From assembly GCA_963658085.1 (NCBI GenBank), contig CAVKOU010000023.1, positions 1 through 35,475 of the forward strand: a stretch of DNA of 35,475 nucleotides, in the 5' to 3' direction. The stretch is from CAKRJP01 sp963658085 (GTDB lineage Bacteria; Bacillota; Clostridia; Lachnospirales; Lachnospiraceae). Positions 7,682-15,078 of the stretch are shown here, piece by piece (position 1 is the stretch's first letter; every line of letters starts with the position of its first letter). The notes beneath the pieces were generated by a model, which saw only the letters and a list, made by a program, of their open reading frames with translations, made no database searches and was not told the origin of the DNA. A program made the position numbers and the translations under genes.

Positions 7682-7735
7682 CGGCTCATTCCTCTCTCGG
7701 TAATGTTTTCTTTTGGATCATTTCCATAAATGATC

Positions 7736-7819
7736 CTTTTTATTTCTGATCATTGTTCTGAATGTTCTCTTTTATTTCAGATGTTCCTGTATGTCCACTT
7801 TTATTTCAGATATTCCGCC
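7736..7819. repeat. Degenerate tandem repeats at the trxB 3' end
   Basis: Three degenerate units, each starting CTTTTATTTC on the plus strand, begin at 7736, 7769 and 7798. The last unit includes the stop and final codons of trxB. The pattern suggests that the end of trxB was duplicated into the spacer. A separate hairpin, GGATCATTT/AAATGATCC at about 7715-7736, lies next to it. Confidence 0.5.
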
Positions 7820-8700
7820 ACTGCTGTGGTTGCATTTGCTCCATCGGCGACTGCCGTTACTACCTGACGAAGTTTCTTGGTTCTGGCATCTCCTGCCACA
7901 TAAAGTCCCGGAAGGCTGGTGCTTCCTGTCTCATCCGCCTTTACATATCCGGTCGGATCAAGTTCTACCAAATCCTTTAGAAGATCGGTCTGAGGAATGG
8001 ATCCGTAAGCCACGAAGACTCCTTCCACTGCCAACCCAGTTCCATCTTCTAAAATGACTCCTGTCACCTTCTCTTCTCCGACAATCTCCATCACCTGATG
8101 TTCCAGCACAAAAGCCACATTATCTTTTTCTTTTAATTTTTCTACCGTAGCGGCTGCCCCGCGAAATTCATTTCTTCTATGAATCACATAGACTTGCTCG
8201 GCAAGGTCTGCCAGGTAAAGGGCATCATCTAGGGCTGTGTCTCCTCCGCCTAAAACTGCAACCTTCTTTCCTCTATAGAAAGAACCGTCGCAGATGGCAC
8301 AGTAGGAAACACCTTTTCCTGCATACTCCTGCTCTCCCGGAACATTGGCCCTTCTTGGAAATGCTCCCGCTGCATAGATCACAGCTTTGGATTCCACCGT
8401 GAATCCATCTGCCAGAGAAACTTCAAAGGTCGCATCCTCAGTCTTTTTGATCTCTGTCACTTCCTGTTCCAAAAAAGGAACTCCAAGTTTCACGGCATGT
8501 TCCCTGAAGGCTTCTCCCAGATCATATCCACAAATTCCCGGCATTCCCAGATAGTTATCCACCTGTCCGCTCTCGGCGATCTGTCCGGTTCCCTCATATT
8601 CTTTTTCTATAACTTGAACCGACAAATTTGCCCGAACTCCATAGATGGCTGCACTAAGTCCCGCCGGACCGCTGCCAATAATACTAATATCTATCTTCAT
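7801..8700 (-). CDS. trxB: Thioredoxin reductase (FAD/NAD(P)H-dependent)
   Basis: A 299-residue flavoprotein with the FAD-binding GSGPAGLSAAIYG (9-21), the redox pair CAIC (Cys134, Cys137) followed by DGSFYRGKKVAVLGGGDTA including the NADPH-binding GGGDTA, and the C-terminal GLYVAGDARTKKLRQVVTAV. All are standard for low-molecular-weight thioredoxin reductase, and the length fits. It starts 15 bases after the arylsulfotransferase-like gene, with AGAAGGAG upstream. It probably reduces the two thioredoxins of this operon (CSHC and CVAC types). Its placement between the sulfotransferase and MetY suggests that thiol reduction is part of the sulfur route. Being the cell's only thioredoxin reductase is neither shown nor excluded. 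Confidence 0.93.
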   Translation of the reverse strand: MKIDISIIGSGPAGLSAAIYGVRANLSVQVIEKEYEGTGQIAESGQVDNYLGMPGICGYDLGEAFREHAVKLGVPFLEQEVTEIKKTEDATFEVSLADGFTVESKAVIYAAGAFPRRANVPGEQEYAGKGVSYCAICDGSFYRGKKVAVLGGGDTALDDALYLADLAEQVYVIHRRNEFRGAAATVEKLKEKDNVAFVLEHQVMEIVGEEKVTGVILEDGTGLAVEGVFVAYGSIPQTDLLKDLVELDPTGYVKADETGSTSLPGLYVAGDARTKKLRQVVTAVADGANATTAVAEYLK

Positions 8701-8715
8701 ATACCAGACTCCTTC

Positions 8716-10206
8716 TTAAAGGTCGCCCTTCTTAACAGAGGCAACGCAGAAATCTAATCGTTCTTCATCATTGTCCTCATCGTCTCCGTTCATACCTGTA
8801 ACACTGGAACGATTTGGATTCACACCCTCAACCACTGTTACCTTTCCGGTTCCTGCTCCCTTTGAAGCTCCCGGCACCCGGAAGGTTTCCACATCCAATG
8901 GTTCGATGGATACTTCCTCCCCGTGGGTCGCCTGTGGTACCCACTCATAAGGCACACGGTATGCACGGTAAACCATGTTCATCTTGATATTTCCACCAAT
9001 GTTCTTAAAATACGGATTCACATATTCCCATACAATCTCATGCTCCGGTGTTACTTCCAGTAGATGTCCATCGGATCCTTCCGTAATCAGAGTATTGCCA
9101 TTCGGCAGACGCTGTGCGGAACTGATATAGGAACTGTAGAATTTAGAAGCATCGGTAAATAAAAGATTTCCTGCTTCGATCGGTGTATACTGCCAGATGA
9201 TCTCCAAGGTAATAGGATCAAATTCTAAAACTCTGGAGTAATCTCTGTGGGCATTATTATTTCCTGTAGGAGCAGAAGGATTTGGATTCCCATAACCACC
9301 TTCTCCACCATTATCAAATACCAGAAGATTTCCCTCTCCCGGAAGCCCTTTCGGAATCATGTGAAAATGATGTTGTCCGATAATCCATCCCAACTTTCGA
9401 AGTTCCTTAGTCTTGGAAAAATCAGGTCCGATCTGCCATACGATCTCACCTGTCTTCTTACTGATAATTGCAAGAATATTGGAATTTCTTGCATCGAAGA
9501 TCAGATTGTCCGGATGGAATCTCTCGTCTCCCGCATCGTACCACTTGTTCTCTCCAAGCACCGATACACAGTTAATATGCATCCAGTCTCCGCCTGCTTC
9601 TCCGTGAAGTCCCGGATTTCTGAACAGTACATTTTTTGCAGACTCATCAAAATCAAATTCTTCAAAATGATCGGAAGCCCGCCAGCTCCACAAAATATTA
9701 CCTTCCCAGTCCACTTCGATAATCTTATCGTCAATCAGCTTCTTATCAGAAATCTCATGGTTATACACATTTTCATGGGTCAGGATGATGGTTTTTCCAC
9801 CATCAGTCTTTGGTTCTCCACCCGGATAATAATAACCGACAGTATTTCCCTCTCTCTGATAGTCATGATGTTGTCTTGCCTGCCAGGTAGGCTCTTTCCC
9901 CGGGTCTGCGATCAACTCGTTGTGGTCGAATTTCCAAACAATATTTCCGTCGTAATCTACCTGCACCAGATCCAGCTGATCCTGGTATGCATATTTTCCG
10001 CCTCGCTCTCCGGTGGTTCCCATAACATATCCTCCCGGAAGAATCTTATTTGGAAATCCTCCAAGACCTGCCCAGAGATTTACTTCATTTCCGTTCATAT
10101 CAATGAGGAGTGCCCCCTTTGCAGATGGATAAATGGTATAGCCGTTGTAGGCTTTTTCTTTGTTATATACTAAAACTCCTGTTGGAAATACACTTGGATA
10201 ACCCAT
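8716..10206 (-). CDS. Arylsulfotransferase (ASST) family protein, cytosolic form
   Basis: A 496-residue protein with the repeated blade pattern of the ASST beta-propeller family (DYDGNIVWKFD, DWEGNILWSWR, EIVWQIGPD, EIIWQYTP, EIVWEYVNPY). Its histidine-rich motifs are QHHDY (112-116), DWMHIN (207-212), GQHHFHMIP (277-285) and SRVLEFD (324-330). The family moves a sulfuryl group from an aryl sulfate to another acceptor through a sulfohistidine, without PAPS. Unlike E. coli AssT there is no signal peptide, so it should work in the cytosol on imported esters. The tail from about 450 is Gly/Asp/Glu-rich and probably disordered. AGGAGG precedes the ATG. In this operon its natural acceptor could be a thiol or thioredoxin, releasing sulfite; that is speculation. 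I cannot assign which His is catalytic with certainty. Confidence 0.85.
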   Translation of the reverse strand: MGYPSVFPTGVLVYNKEKAYNGYTIYPSAKGALLIDMNGNEVNLWAGLGGFPNKILPGGYVMGTTGERGGKYAYQDQLDLVQVDYDGNIVWKFDHNELIADPGKEPTWQARQHHDYQREGNTVGYYYPGGEPKTDGGKTIILTHENVYNHEISDKKLIDDKIIEVDWEGNILWSWRASDHFEEFDFDESAKNVLFRNPGLHGEAGGDWMHINCVSVLGENKWYDAGDERFHPDNLIFDARNSNILAIISKKTGEIVWQIGPDFSKTKELRKLGWIIGQHHFHMIPKGLPGEGNLLVFDNGGEGGYGNPNPSAPTGNNNAHRDYSRVLEFDPITLEIIWQYTPIEAGNLLFTDASKFYSSYISSAQRLPNGNTLITEGSDGHLLEVTPEHEIVWEYVNPYFKNIGGNIKMNMVYRAYRVPYEWVPQATHGEEVSIEPLDVETFRVPGASKGAGTGKVTVVEGVNPNRSSVTGMNGDDEDNDEERLDFCVASVKKGDL

Positions 10207-10261
10207 GTCTTTTAACCTCCTGTGTTCTGTCTGATTTCTTATTTCTTCATTCTTATCTTCT

Positions 10262-10324
10262 GAATCAGTTTTTTATCTCTTCCTGAATGATTAAATCAGT
10301 TTTTTTATTTCTTCCTGAATAATC
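10262..10324. repeat. Tandem duplication of the CSHC thioredoxin gene's 3' end
   Basis: Two adjacent units of 31-32 bases (10262-10292 and 10293-10324) are nearly identical. The right-hand one encodes the last residues of the thioredoxin (IIQEEIKKLI plus stop); the left-hand one is a non-coding copy in the spacer. Confidence 0.7.
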
Positions 10325-10605
10325 AGTGGATGAATCTCCCCCACCAATCGGTTTTTAATCTCACCATTTTTGATAAATAAAATCGTTGGAACTACAGTAA
10401 TGTCAAATCTCCCCTGCAAAAGCTCCTCCTCATCGATGTTGCATTTTCCAAAGAAAACTTCCTCTTCTTTTTCTTTTGCAATCTTATCCAAAGCACCTGC
10501 CAGCTTCTTACAGTGGCTGCAGGTGGTGGTATAAAATTCCACTACCACCGGTTTTTCTTTGTTAATCTCTGTATCAAAATTATTTACATTTAATTCCTGT
10601 ATCAT
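10291..10605 (-). CDS. Thioredoxin-fold protein with CSHC active site
   Basis: A 104-residue thioredoxin with VVVEFYTTTCSHCKKLAGAL around the active site (Cys29 and Cys32) and the cis-proline loop VVPTILFIKNGE. The CSHC pair departs from canonical CGPC. Together with the CVAC protein at 4962-5279 it shares the CxxCKKLA context, so the two may be paralogues specialised for this pathway. AAAGGAG precedes the ATG. It stands between the importer's binding protein and the arylsulfotransferase-like gene, about 85 bases before the latter. It is a likely substrate of the operon's thioredoxin reductase. Its target is unknown; the sulfotransferase or a bound sulfur group is a guess from position. Confidence 0.9.
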   Translation of the reverse strand: MIQELNVNNFDTEINKEKPVVVEFYTTTCSHCKKLAGALDKIAKEKEEEVFFGKCNIDEEELLQGRFDITVVPTILFIKNGEIKNRLVGEIHPLIIQEEIKKLI

Positions 10606-10653
10606 AAATTCATTGCTCCTTTGTCTATTCGATATCTATTCACAATCTGTTAC

Positions 10654-10728
10654 GATCGCTTTCCTGTCTACTTCGCGATCGATTCTCTATCTACTTCGCG
10701 ATTGATTCTCTGTCTACTTTCCTGTCTA
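10654..10728. repeat. 23-base tandem repeats in the spacer after the binding-protein gene
   Basis: Two 23-base units (10671-10693 and 10694-10716; on the plus strand each begins CTTCGCG and ends CTA) match at about 21 of 23 positions. Partial, more diverged units flank them on both sides. They fill most of the spacer between the solute-binding protein stop and the CSHC thioredoxin gene. No terminator is apparent there. Confidence 0.7.
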
Positions 10729-11784
10729 TTGTTCAATAGTCACATTATCCGGAAATGCGATCTTCACTACATCGGTATTGATGAAATCCCGGATATTGTA
10801 ATCTGTCGGGAAACTTCCGTGTTCATAACCCCAAGCTTCAATATCTTCCAAGTGTTTGGTAGCCTCCTCAGAAAATCCCGGTTCGAAGCTATAGTTTTTC
10901 CAGTTCTCTTTAAAGTCATCTGCCTTCACTCCAAGCTTGTCTGCCAGATATTCCGCAGATTCGTCTAAATTGTCATTAATATACTGGGTGCTCTCGTCTA
11001 TCGCCTGCAAGAAATTTGCCAGGGTGTCTGTATTTGCTGAAATATATTCATCTGTTGCCAGGAAATAAGATCCCGTCTGGATTCCAATCTCTTCAGAAGT
11101 TGCAACCTGAACCCATCCTGCATCCTCAATATATTTTGCCTCGGAACCGTTTGCATAGACTGCAGAAGCACCGTCTTTTTCAATCAAGGCCAATCTTGTC
11201 TGAGAGGAATCCGTATTAATAAGATTCTGCTTACTCTCATCTAAGCCCAGATACTCGATGCACTTGCATGCATAATAATAAGTAACAGTTCCTTCCTGAT
11301 ACATAAATCCGGCAGAACCATCCAGGCTATCTAAATCATCCGCATACTTTGAATCTACATAGAGACCACCGGACAATGCAGACTGTCCTCCGGAAATCTG
11401 AGAAAAGATCTGTAAATTTGTGGCATCCAGGGTATTTCCCAGACGGTTTACTGTGGCGTAGTCTGCCATCATTCCGATGTCTGCGGTTCCGTTTACTACA
11501 GCGTCAATGGTGTTAATACCTGCCACAAATTCGGTGGTCTGCAGATCGATACCATATTTTTCAAAAATCCCCTGCCAGAGTCCAACCTCAGTGGCATACT
11601 GATCAAGCTGTCCCGTCATTACCGCATCTCTTACGGTTACCAGCTCTCCACTGGATGATGAAGACGAAGAAGCTGCTGTAGATGTATTTTTCTGTTTACT
11701 TGTATCTGCTGAATTCCCGCAGCCTGTGAGAGTTCCCAAAACAAAAACCGCTGCCGCTGCAAGACTAATCATTCTTTTTTTCAT
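10726..11784 (-). CDS. ABC transporter substrate-binding lipoprotein, sulfonate/sulfate-ester/taurine type (SsuA/NMT1-like)
   Basis: A 352-residue lipoprotein with a lysine-rich signal peptide and lipobox LTGC (lipidated Cys22), followed by a Ser/Thr-rich linker. The mature part (for example EKYGIDLQTTEFVAGINTIDAVVNGTADIGMMADYATVNRL) has the NMT1/SsuA periplasmic-binding pattern, in which a short motif detects the ligand's charged head group. On the outer membrane face it would hand its ligand to the permease and ATPase encoded upstream. The sulfur-assimilation genes downstream point to an organosulfur ligand: a sulfonate, or a sulfate ester as for the Pseudomonas AtsR system. Thiamin precursor or nitrate-type ligands are family alternatives. 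AGAGGAGG precedes the ATG. Confidence 0.85.
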   Translation of the reverse strand: MKKRMISLAAAAVFVLGTLTGCGNSADTSKQKNTSTAASSSSSSSGELVTVRDAVMTGQLDQYATEVGLWQGIFEKYGIDLQTTEFVAGINTIDAVVNGTADIGMMADYATVNRLGNTLDATNLQIFSQISGGQSALSGGLYVDSKYADDLDSLDGSAGFMYQEGTVTYYYACKCIEYLGLDESKQNLINTDSSQTRLALIEKDGASAVYANGSEAKYIEDAGWVQVATSEEIGIQTGSYFLATDEYISANTDTLANFLQAIDESTQYINDNLDESAEYLADKLGVKADDFKENWKNYSFEPGFSEEATKHLEDIEAWGYEHGSFPTDYNIRDFINTDVVKIAFPDNVTIEQ

Positions 11785-11855
11785 ACTCTATGTCCTCCTC
11801 TTTTCGGATATTTTCCTGAGCATTTTTTACTCTTCTTTTTTCTCTTATGCTTTCC

Positions 11856-12653
11856 TTATGCTTTCTTTACACCAAAATGTTTCAAAAATGTCACTCCGAA
11901 TAGTTGAAGCAGACGATCTGCAACAAATCCAATCAATGCCAGAGTTACAATTCCAGCAAAAGCCCAGGCTGTTTTGTAATACATTTTCGAGCTCTGGATC
12001 AGATATCCAAGACCATCATTTCCAACAAGCATCTCTGCCGCAATAACACAAATGATACTGCTGCTAAGGCCAAGCCGAATGCCGGTGAAAATATTGGGAA
12101 CCGCCGAAGGCAATACCACCGTAAAGAACACCCGCAGTCTGCCGGCCCCCATACAGGCGGCGGCCTCCATAAGGGAGGCATCCACAGATACTACTCCTGC
12201 AATGGTATTTACCAGCACCTGGAAGAATGCTGCATATAAAATCAGCGCCACTTTGGAAGTATCATCCACACCGAACCACATGAGAAACAGTGAGGTCAGT
12301 GCAATGGCCGGAATAAAACGAAAGAGGCTTAAAATCGGCTCTATAATCCAACGGATAGGTTTAAAATGTCCCACCACCAGGCCAATAGGGACCGCCGTTA
12401 CCACCGCCAGGCCCCAGCCTTTTAGCACGCGGCTTACGGAGGCTACGATATCCGCCCACAGGGTACCGTTTAGCACCAGCTCTTTAATAGCTCCCCAGGT
12501 CTCCATAGGACTCGGAAGAAAAATCTCATCGTACTGCAGGGACCCAAGACCCCAGATTAGAAAAACAATGAGCCAGGATACGATTCCTGTTTTAATAATT
12601 TTCAGAGGCAAGTCAAAGCTTCCACTCTTTTTTGTATTTTCTTGTGCTGCCAT
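11856..12653 (-). CDS. ABC transporter permease, SsuC/TauC family
   Basis: A 265-residue inner-membrane permease with about six hydrophobic segments. The BPD_transp_1 coupling motif is visible as EAAACMGAGRLRVFFTVVLPSAVPNIFTG. I start it at ATG 12653 (MAAQENTKKSG) because AGGGGGAG lies just upstream; a longer frame to 12695 overlaps the ATPase gene and has no matching site. It forms the membrane channel for the substrate delivered by the lipoprotein at 10726-11784. It ends 71 bases before that gene. A single permease gene implies a homodimer, as in SsuABC. Confidence 0.9.
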   Translation of the reverse strand: MAAQENTKKSGSFDLPLKIIKTGIVSWLIVFLIWGLGSLQYDEIFLPSPMETWGAIKELVLNGTLWADIVASVSRVLKGWGLAVVTAVPIGLVVGHFKPIRWIIEPILSLFRFIPAIALTSLFLMWFGVDDTSKVALILYAAFFQVLVNTIAGVVSVDASLMEAAACMGAGRLRVFFTVVLPSAVPNIFTGIRLGLSSSIICVIAAEMLVGNDGLGYLIQSSKMYYKTAWAFAGIVTLALIGFVADRLLQLFGVTFLKHFGVKKA

Positions 12654-12669
12654 GAATTTCTCCCCCTTC

Positions 12670-13731
12670 CTATATGTAGTACATGCTGGATACATCCAGC
12701 CCCTTATTTGTCAGTGTTGTAGTTGTATTTTCATCAAATACATACATTTGATTGATCACTACCCATACTTGATCCCCGCTTTTTAGGGGTCCATTTACCA
12801 GTGGGGAGTTGGTCCTTACGCTGATTCCTCCGATATCTAAGAGGACCTCAAAATAATTGCCTCGAAAGATACTCTGTTCCACTTTAGCCTGTTCATAGAT
12901 GGAACTTTCCTCTGTGATATCTTTCGGATTTTTGATCTCTATAAATTCTGGACGGATAATGGCTTTGGTGCCTGTCCCTATGGAATCAAATCCTTTTAAT
13001 TTTCCATAATCTTCTACAATCGAAGACTTTCCAATAAACTGAGCCACGAAAGGAGTCTTTGGATGAAGATATATCTCCACCGGATCTCCCATCTGTTCCA
13101 CCCGGCCCTCGTTAGTGATGATGATCTCATCTGCCACCTCAATGGCCTCGTCCTGATCGTGGGTCACGAAAATACTGGTGATACCGATCTTATCGATGGT
13201 CTCTCGAAGCCAGGTGCGAAGTTCCTGTCTGACCTTTGCATCGATAGCTGCAAATGGCTCATCCAAAAGAAGCAGTTCCGGATTCGGTGCCAGGGCTCTT
13301 GCCAGGGCGATTCGCTGTCTTTGTCCACCTGAAAGCTGATCCGGATATCTTTTTTCCAATCCCGGAAGTCCCACCAGCTCTAAAAGCTCCGTGACTCTTT
13401 CTTTTATAAATGTCTTATCTTTTTTCTGGATTTTTAATCCGTAAGCGATGTTGTCATATACGGTAAGATAAGGAAACAAGGCATAATTTTGAAATACAAA
13501 TCCGATCCCCCTCTGACTGGAGGGCAGATCATTCACCACGTTTCCATTGATACAGATATCCCCCGAATCCTGATGCTCAAGTCCTGCAAGCATTCGAAGA
13601 ATCGTCGTCTTTCCACTTCCTGATGGTCCAAGAAGTCCCACAAGCTTTCCCTTTTCGATGGCAAAGCTCACATCTTTCGATGCCTGAAAATTTCCGAAGG
13701 ATTTATTGATGTTTTTTAATTCGATATACAT
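12670..13731 (-). CDS. ABC transporter ATPase with C-terminal TOBE-like domain
   Basis: A 353-residue ABC ATPase: Walker A GPSGSGKTT (35-43), Q-loop in FVFQNYALFPYLTVYDN, signature LSGGQRQRIALARAL (133-147), Walker B LLLLDEPFAAID (153-164) and the switch THDQDEA. After about residue 235 there is an extra beta-rich part (IIRPEFIEI... ISVRTNSPLVNGPLKSGDQVWV...) like the TOBE regulatory domain of CysA and PotA. SsuB and TauB proteins are usually about 250-260 residues and lack it, so the ATPase is of the longer sulfate/polyamine type paired with an SsuC-like permease. Its first gene position, 186 bases after the LysR gene, makes it the likely operon leader. Confidence 0.9.
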   Translation of the reverse strand: MYIELKNINKSFGNFQASKDVSFAIEKGKLVGLLGPSGSGKTTILRMLAGLEHQDSGDICINGNVVNDLPSSQRGIGFVFQNYALFPYLTVYDNIAYGLKIQKKDKTFIKERVTELLELVGLPGLEKRYPDQLSGGQRQRIALARALAPNPELLLLDEPFAAIDAKVRQELRTWLRETIDKIGITSIFVTHDQDEAIEVADEIIITNEGRVEQMGDPVEIYLHPKTPFVAQFIGKSSIVEDYGKLKGFDSIGTGTKAIIRPEFIEIKNPKDITEESSIYEQAKVEQSIFRGNYFEVLLDIGGISVRTNSPLVNGPLKSGDQVWVVINQMYVFDENTTTTLTNKGLDVSSMYYI

Positions 13732-13772
13732 AGCTTACTCTCCTGTATCAAACCTTTTCTTCCTTGCGGTTT

Positions 13773-13842
13773 ATCATAGAGGATATAAGCCAATTTGAAA
13801 ATTTTATAAGTTTTATCGCCTGTGATAATTTTTACTTATCAC
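13773..13842 (-). promoter_or_regulatory. Candidate promoter and LysR-type operator of the sulfur operon
   Basis: Upstream of the ATPase gene lies a perfect inverted repeat, GTGATAA-N7-TTATCAC (13822-13842). It contains ATAA-N7-TTAT, the T-N11-A form typical of LysR-type binding sites. A TATGAT -10 hexamer (13778-13773 on the minus strand) has only a weak -35 partner about 16 bases away. If that -10 is used, the dyad centre is near -65, the usual LysR-family position. The regulator gene is directly upstream. Confidence 0.5.
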
Positions 13843-13916
13843 GACAGTTATATCCGATATCCAGCAGAGTATCTATCTGGTATTATCAGGGTATCTACTT
13901 AATTTTATTAAACTTA

Positions 13917-14825
13917 TCAAGACTCTTCCTGATATTTTTCCAGTTCTTCCAGATAGATTTTTGCGATGTCACTTAAATTATGATCTTTTCTTATGATATA
14001 TCCAATGGTCAAAGGGTCCTCCTCCTTCAACTTGATGGACACAAAGCCATCCTGAAGCGTCAGACTGTCGATCATAATTCCGGTTCCTATAGAATATCCG
14101 TTAAGCTTTGCCAAAAGTTCCGCCGAAGTCGCCCGGTCATTGGTTTTGATCAGCTTCTCAAATTCGTAATCTCCCAGGGCCTCTTCTGCGATATAAAAAT
14201 CCCTGTCACTGCACTGATCAAAGCTGATACACGGATACTCCCTCAGATCTTTGAGAGAAATTTTGTCCTTGTTTGCCAAGGGATGATCCTTCCATAAATA
14301 TGCAAAGGTTCCCCTCTTCATCAGAGGATGAAACTCCAGCTGATATTCTCGAAACAATTTCCTTAAAATATTTCCATTGCTTTTTGAATAGGCAAGAATA
14401 CCAATTTCACTTTTTAAATCCTTCACATTGGATAGCACATCTTCGGTTCTGGTCTCATGAATAGAGTACAAATATCCCTGAGAGTCGAATTTCTTCACCG
14501 TATTTACAAAAGCATGAACCGCAAAGACATAATGCTGCATGGACACAGAAAAATGCTTCCTCTTTTTATTCTGTTCCATATATCGATCCTCAATAAGCTC
14601 ATACTGGCTGACGGCCTGCTTTGCGTAGACAAGAAATTCCCTGCCAGGTTCCGTCAGAGAAATCCCCTTGTTATTCCGATCAAAGATCTTGATCCCCAAT
14701 TCCTCCTCCAGTTCATGAATGGTAGCAGAGAGGGCCGGCTGGGTGACAAACAATTTACCGGCGGCCTCACGCATAGAAGCAGATCCCGCGATTGCCAAAA
14801 CATATTTTAGTTGTAAAATTGTCAT
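13917..14825 (-). CDS. LysR-family transcriptional regulator
   Basis: A 302-residue regulator. The N-terminal winged helix-turn-helix is typical (MTILQLKYVLAIAGSASMREAAGKLFVTQPALSATIHELEEELG). The remainder is the LysR substrate-binding domain, in which effectors such as O-acetylserine/homoserine or sulfur metabolites act in the CysB and CmbR groups. I chose ATG 14825 because AGGAGTGAGAGGC precedes it; the frame is open to 14885 but gives an unlikely N-terminus. It is transcribed in the same direction as the importer genes rather than divergently, with a LysR-type dyad between them, so it is the obvious activator or repressor of the operon. There is no visible terminator between them. Confidence 0.9.
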   Translation of the reverse strand: MTILQLKYVLAIAGSASMREAAGKLFVTQPALSATIHELEEELGIKIFDRNNKGISLTEPGREFLVYAKQAVSQYELIEDRYMEQNKKRKHFSVSMQHYVFAVHAFVNTVKKFDSQGYLYSIHETRTEDVLSNVKDLKSEIGILAYSKSNGNILRKLFREYQLEFHPLMKRGTFAYLWKDHPLANKDKISLKDLREYPCISFDQCSDRDFYIAEEALGDYEFEKLIKTNDRATSAELLAKLNGYSIGTGIMIDSLTLQDGFVSIKLKEEDPLTIGYIIRKDHNLSDIAKIYLEELEKYQEES

Positions 14826-14873
14826 GCCTCTCACTCCTAACTGTATTATTTTCTGATTTATTTTTACAAAAAA

Positions 14874-15067
14874 TTGTATCACCAAAGATTTTTGCTGTAT
14901 AATCAGAAAATTCTATTTACAAAGATAAAAAAAAACTATAACCTAACATTAGTGAATATTTTCTATACCTCATAAGAAAGCTGTCGTATAAATGATCAGA
15001 AAGCAAAACAGAAAATCTAACGAGCAAAGAGGCTACACCCCGGACAACGGGAATGTAGCCTTTTTTA
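14874..15067 (+). ncRNA. Possible short plus-strand RNA between the LysR gene and yitT
   Basis: TTGTAT-18-TATAAT (14874-14903) could start a transcript near 14910 that would end at the strong terminator at 15030-15067, giving about 160 bases. No plus-strand gene upstream explains that terminator. I see no convincing open frame with a ribosome binding site. Alternatives are an antisense transcript for the LysR leader, or an orphan terminator left by a lost gene. Confidence 0.35.
15030..15067 (+). terminator. Strong plus-strand terminator upstream of yitT
   Basis: AGGCTACA / TGTAGCCT stem with an inner CCCG/CGGG pair, followed by a run of Ts. It lies before, not after, the yitT gene at 15140 and so closes some other transcript. 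Confidence 0.8.
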
Positions 15068-15078
15068 TTTCATGACAA

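Noticed and set aside
7682..7800. SAM riboswitch or T-box before the MetY-like gene
   Set aside because: Neither the conserved SAM-I core nor T-box signature sequences could be found in the spacer. It is made of tandem repeats and a simple hairpin.
9247..10173. A 308-residue open frame on the plus strand
   Set aside because: It lies entirely opposite the arylsulfotransferase-like gene, shows no recognisable protein pattern and has no suitable ribosome binding site. It is a shadow of the coding strand.
10654..10728. CRISPR-like array
   Set aside because: The 23-base units are directly adjacent without spacers and are degenerate, so this is a plain tandem repeat.
14993..15077. A 27-codon frame running through the terminator upstream of yitT
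   Set aside because: No ribosome binding site, and it would be cut by the terminator hairpin itself.
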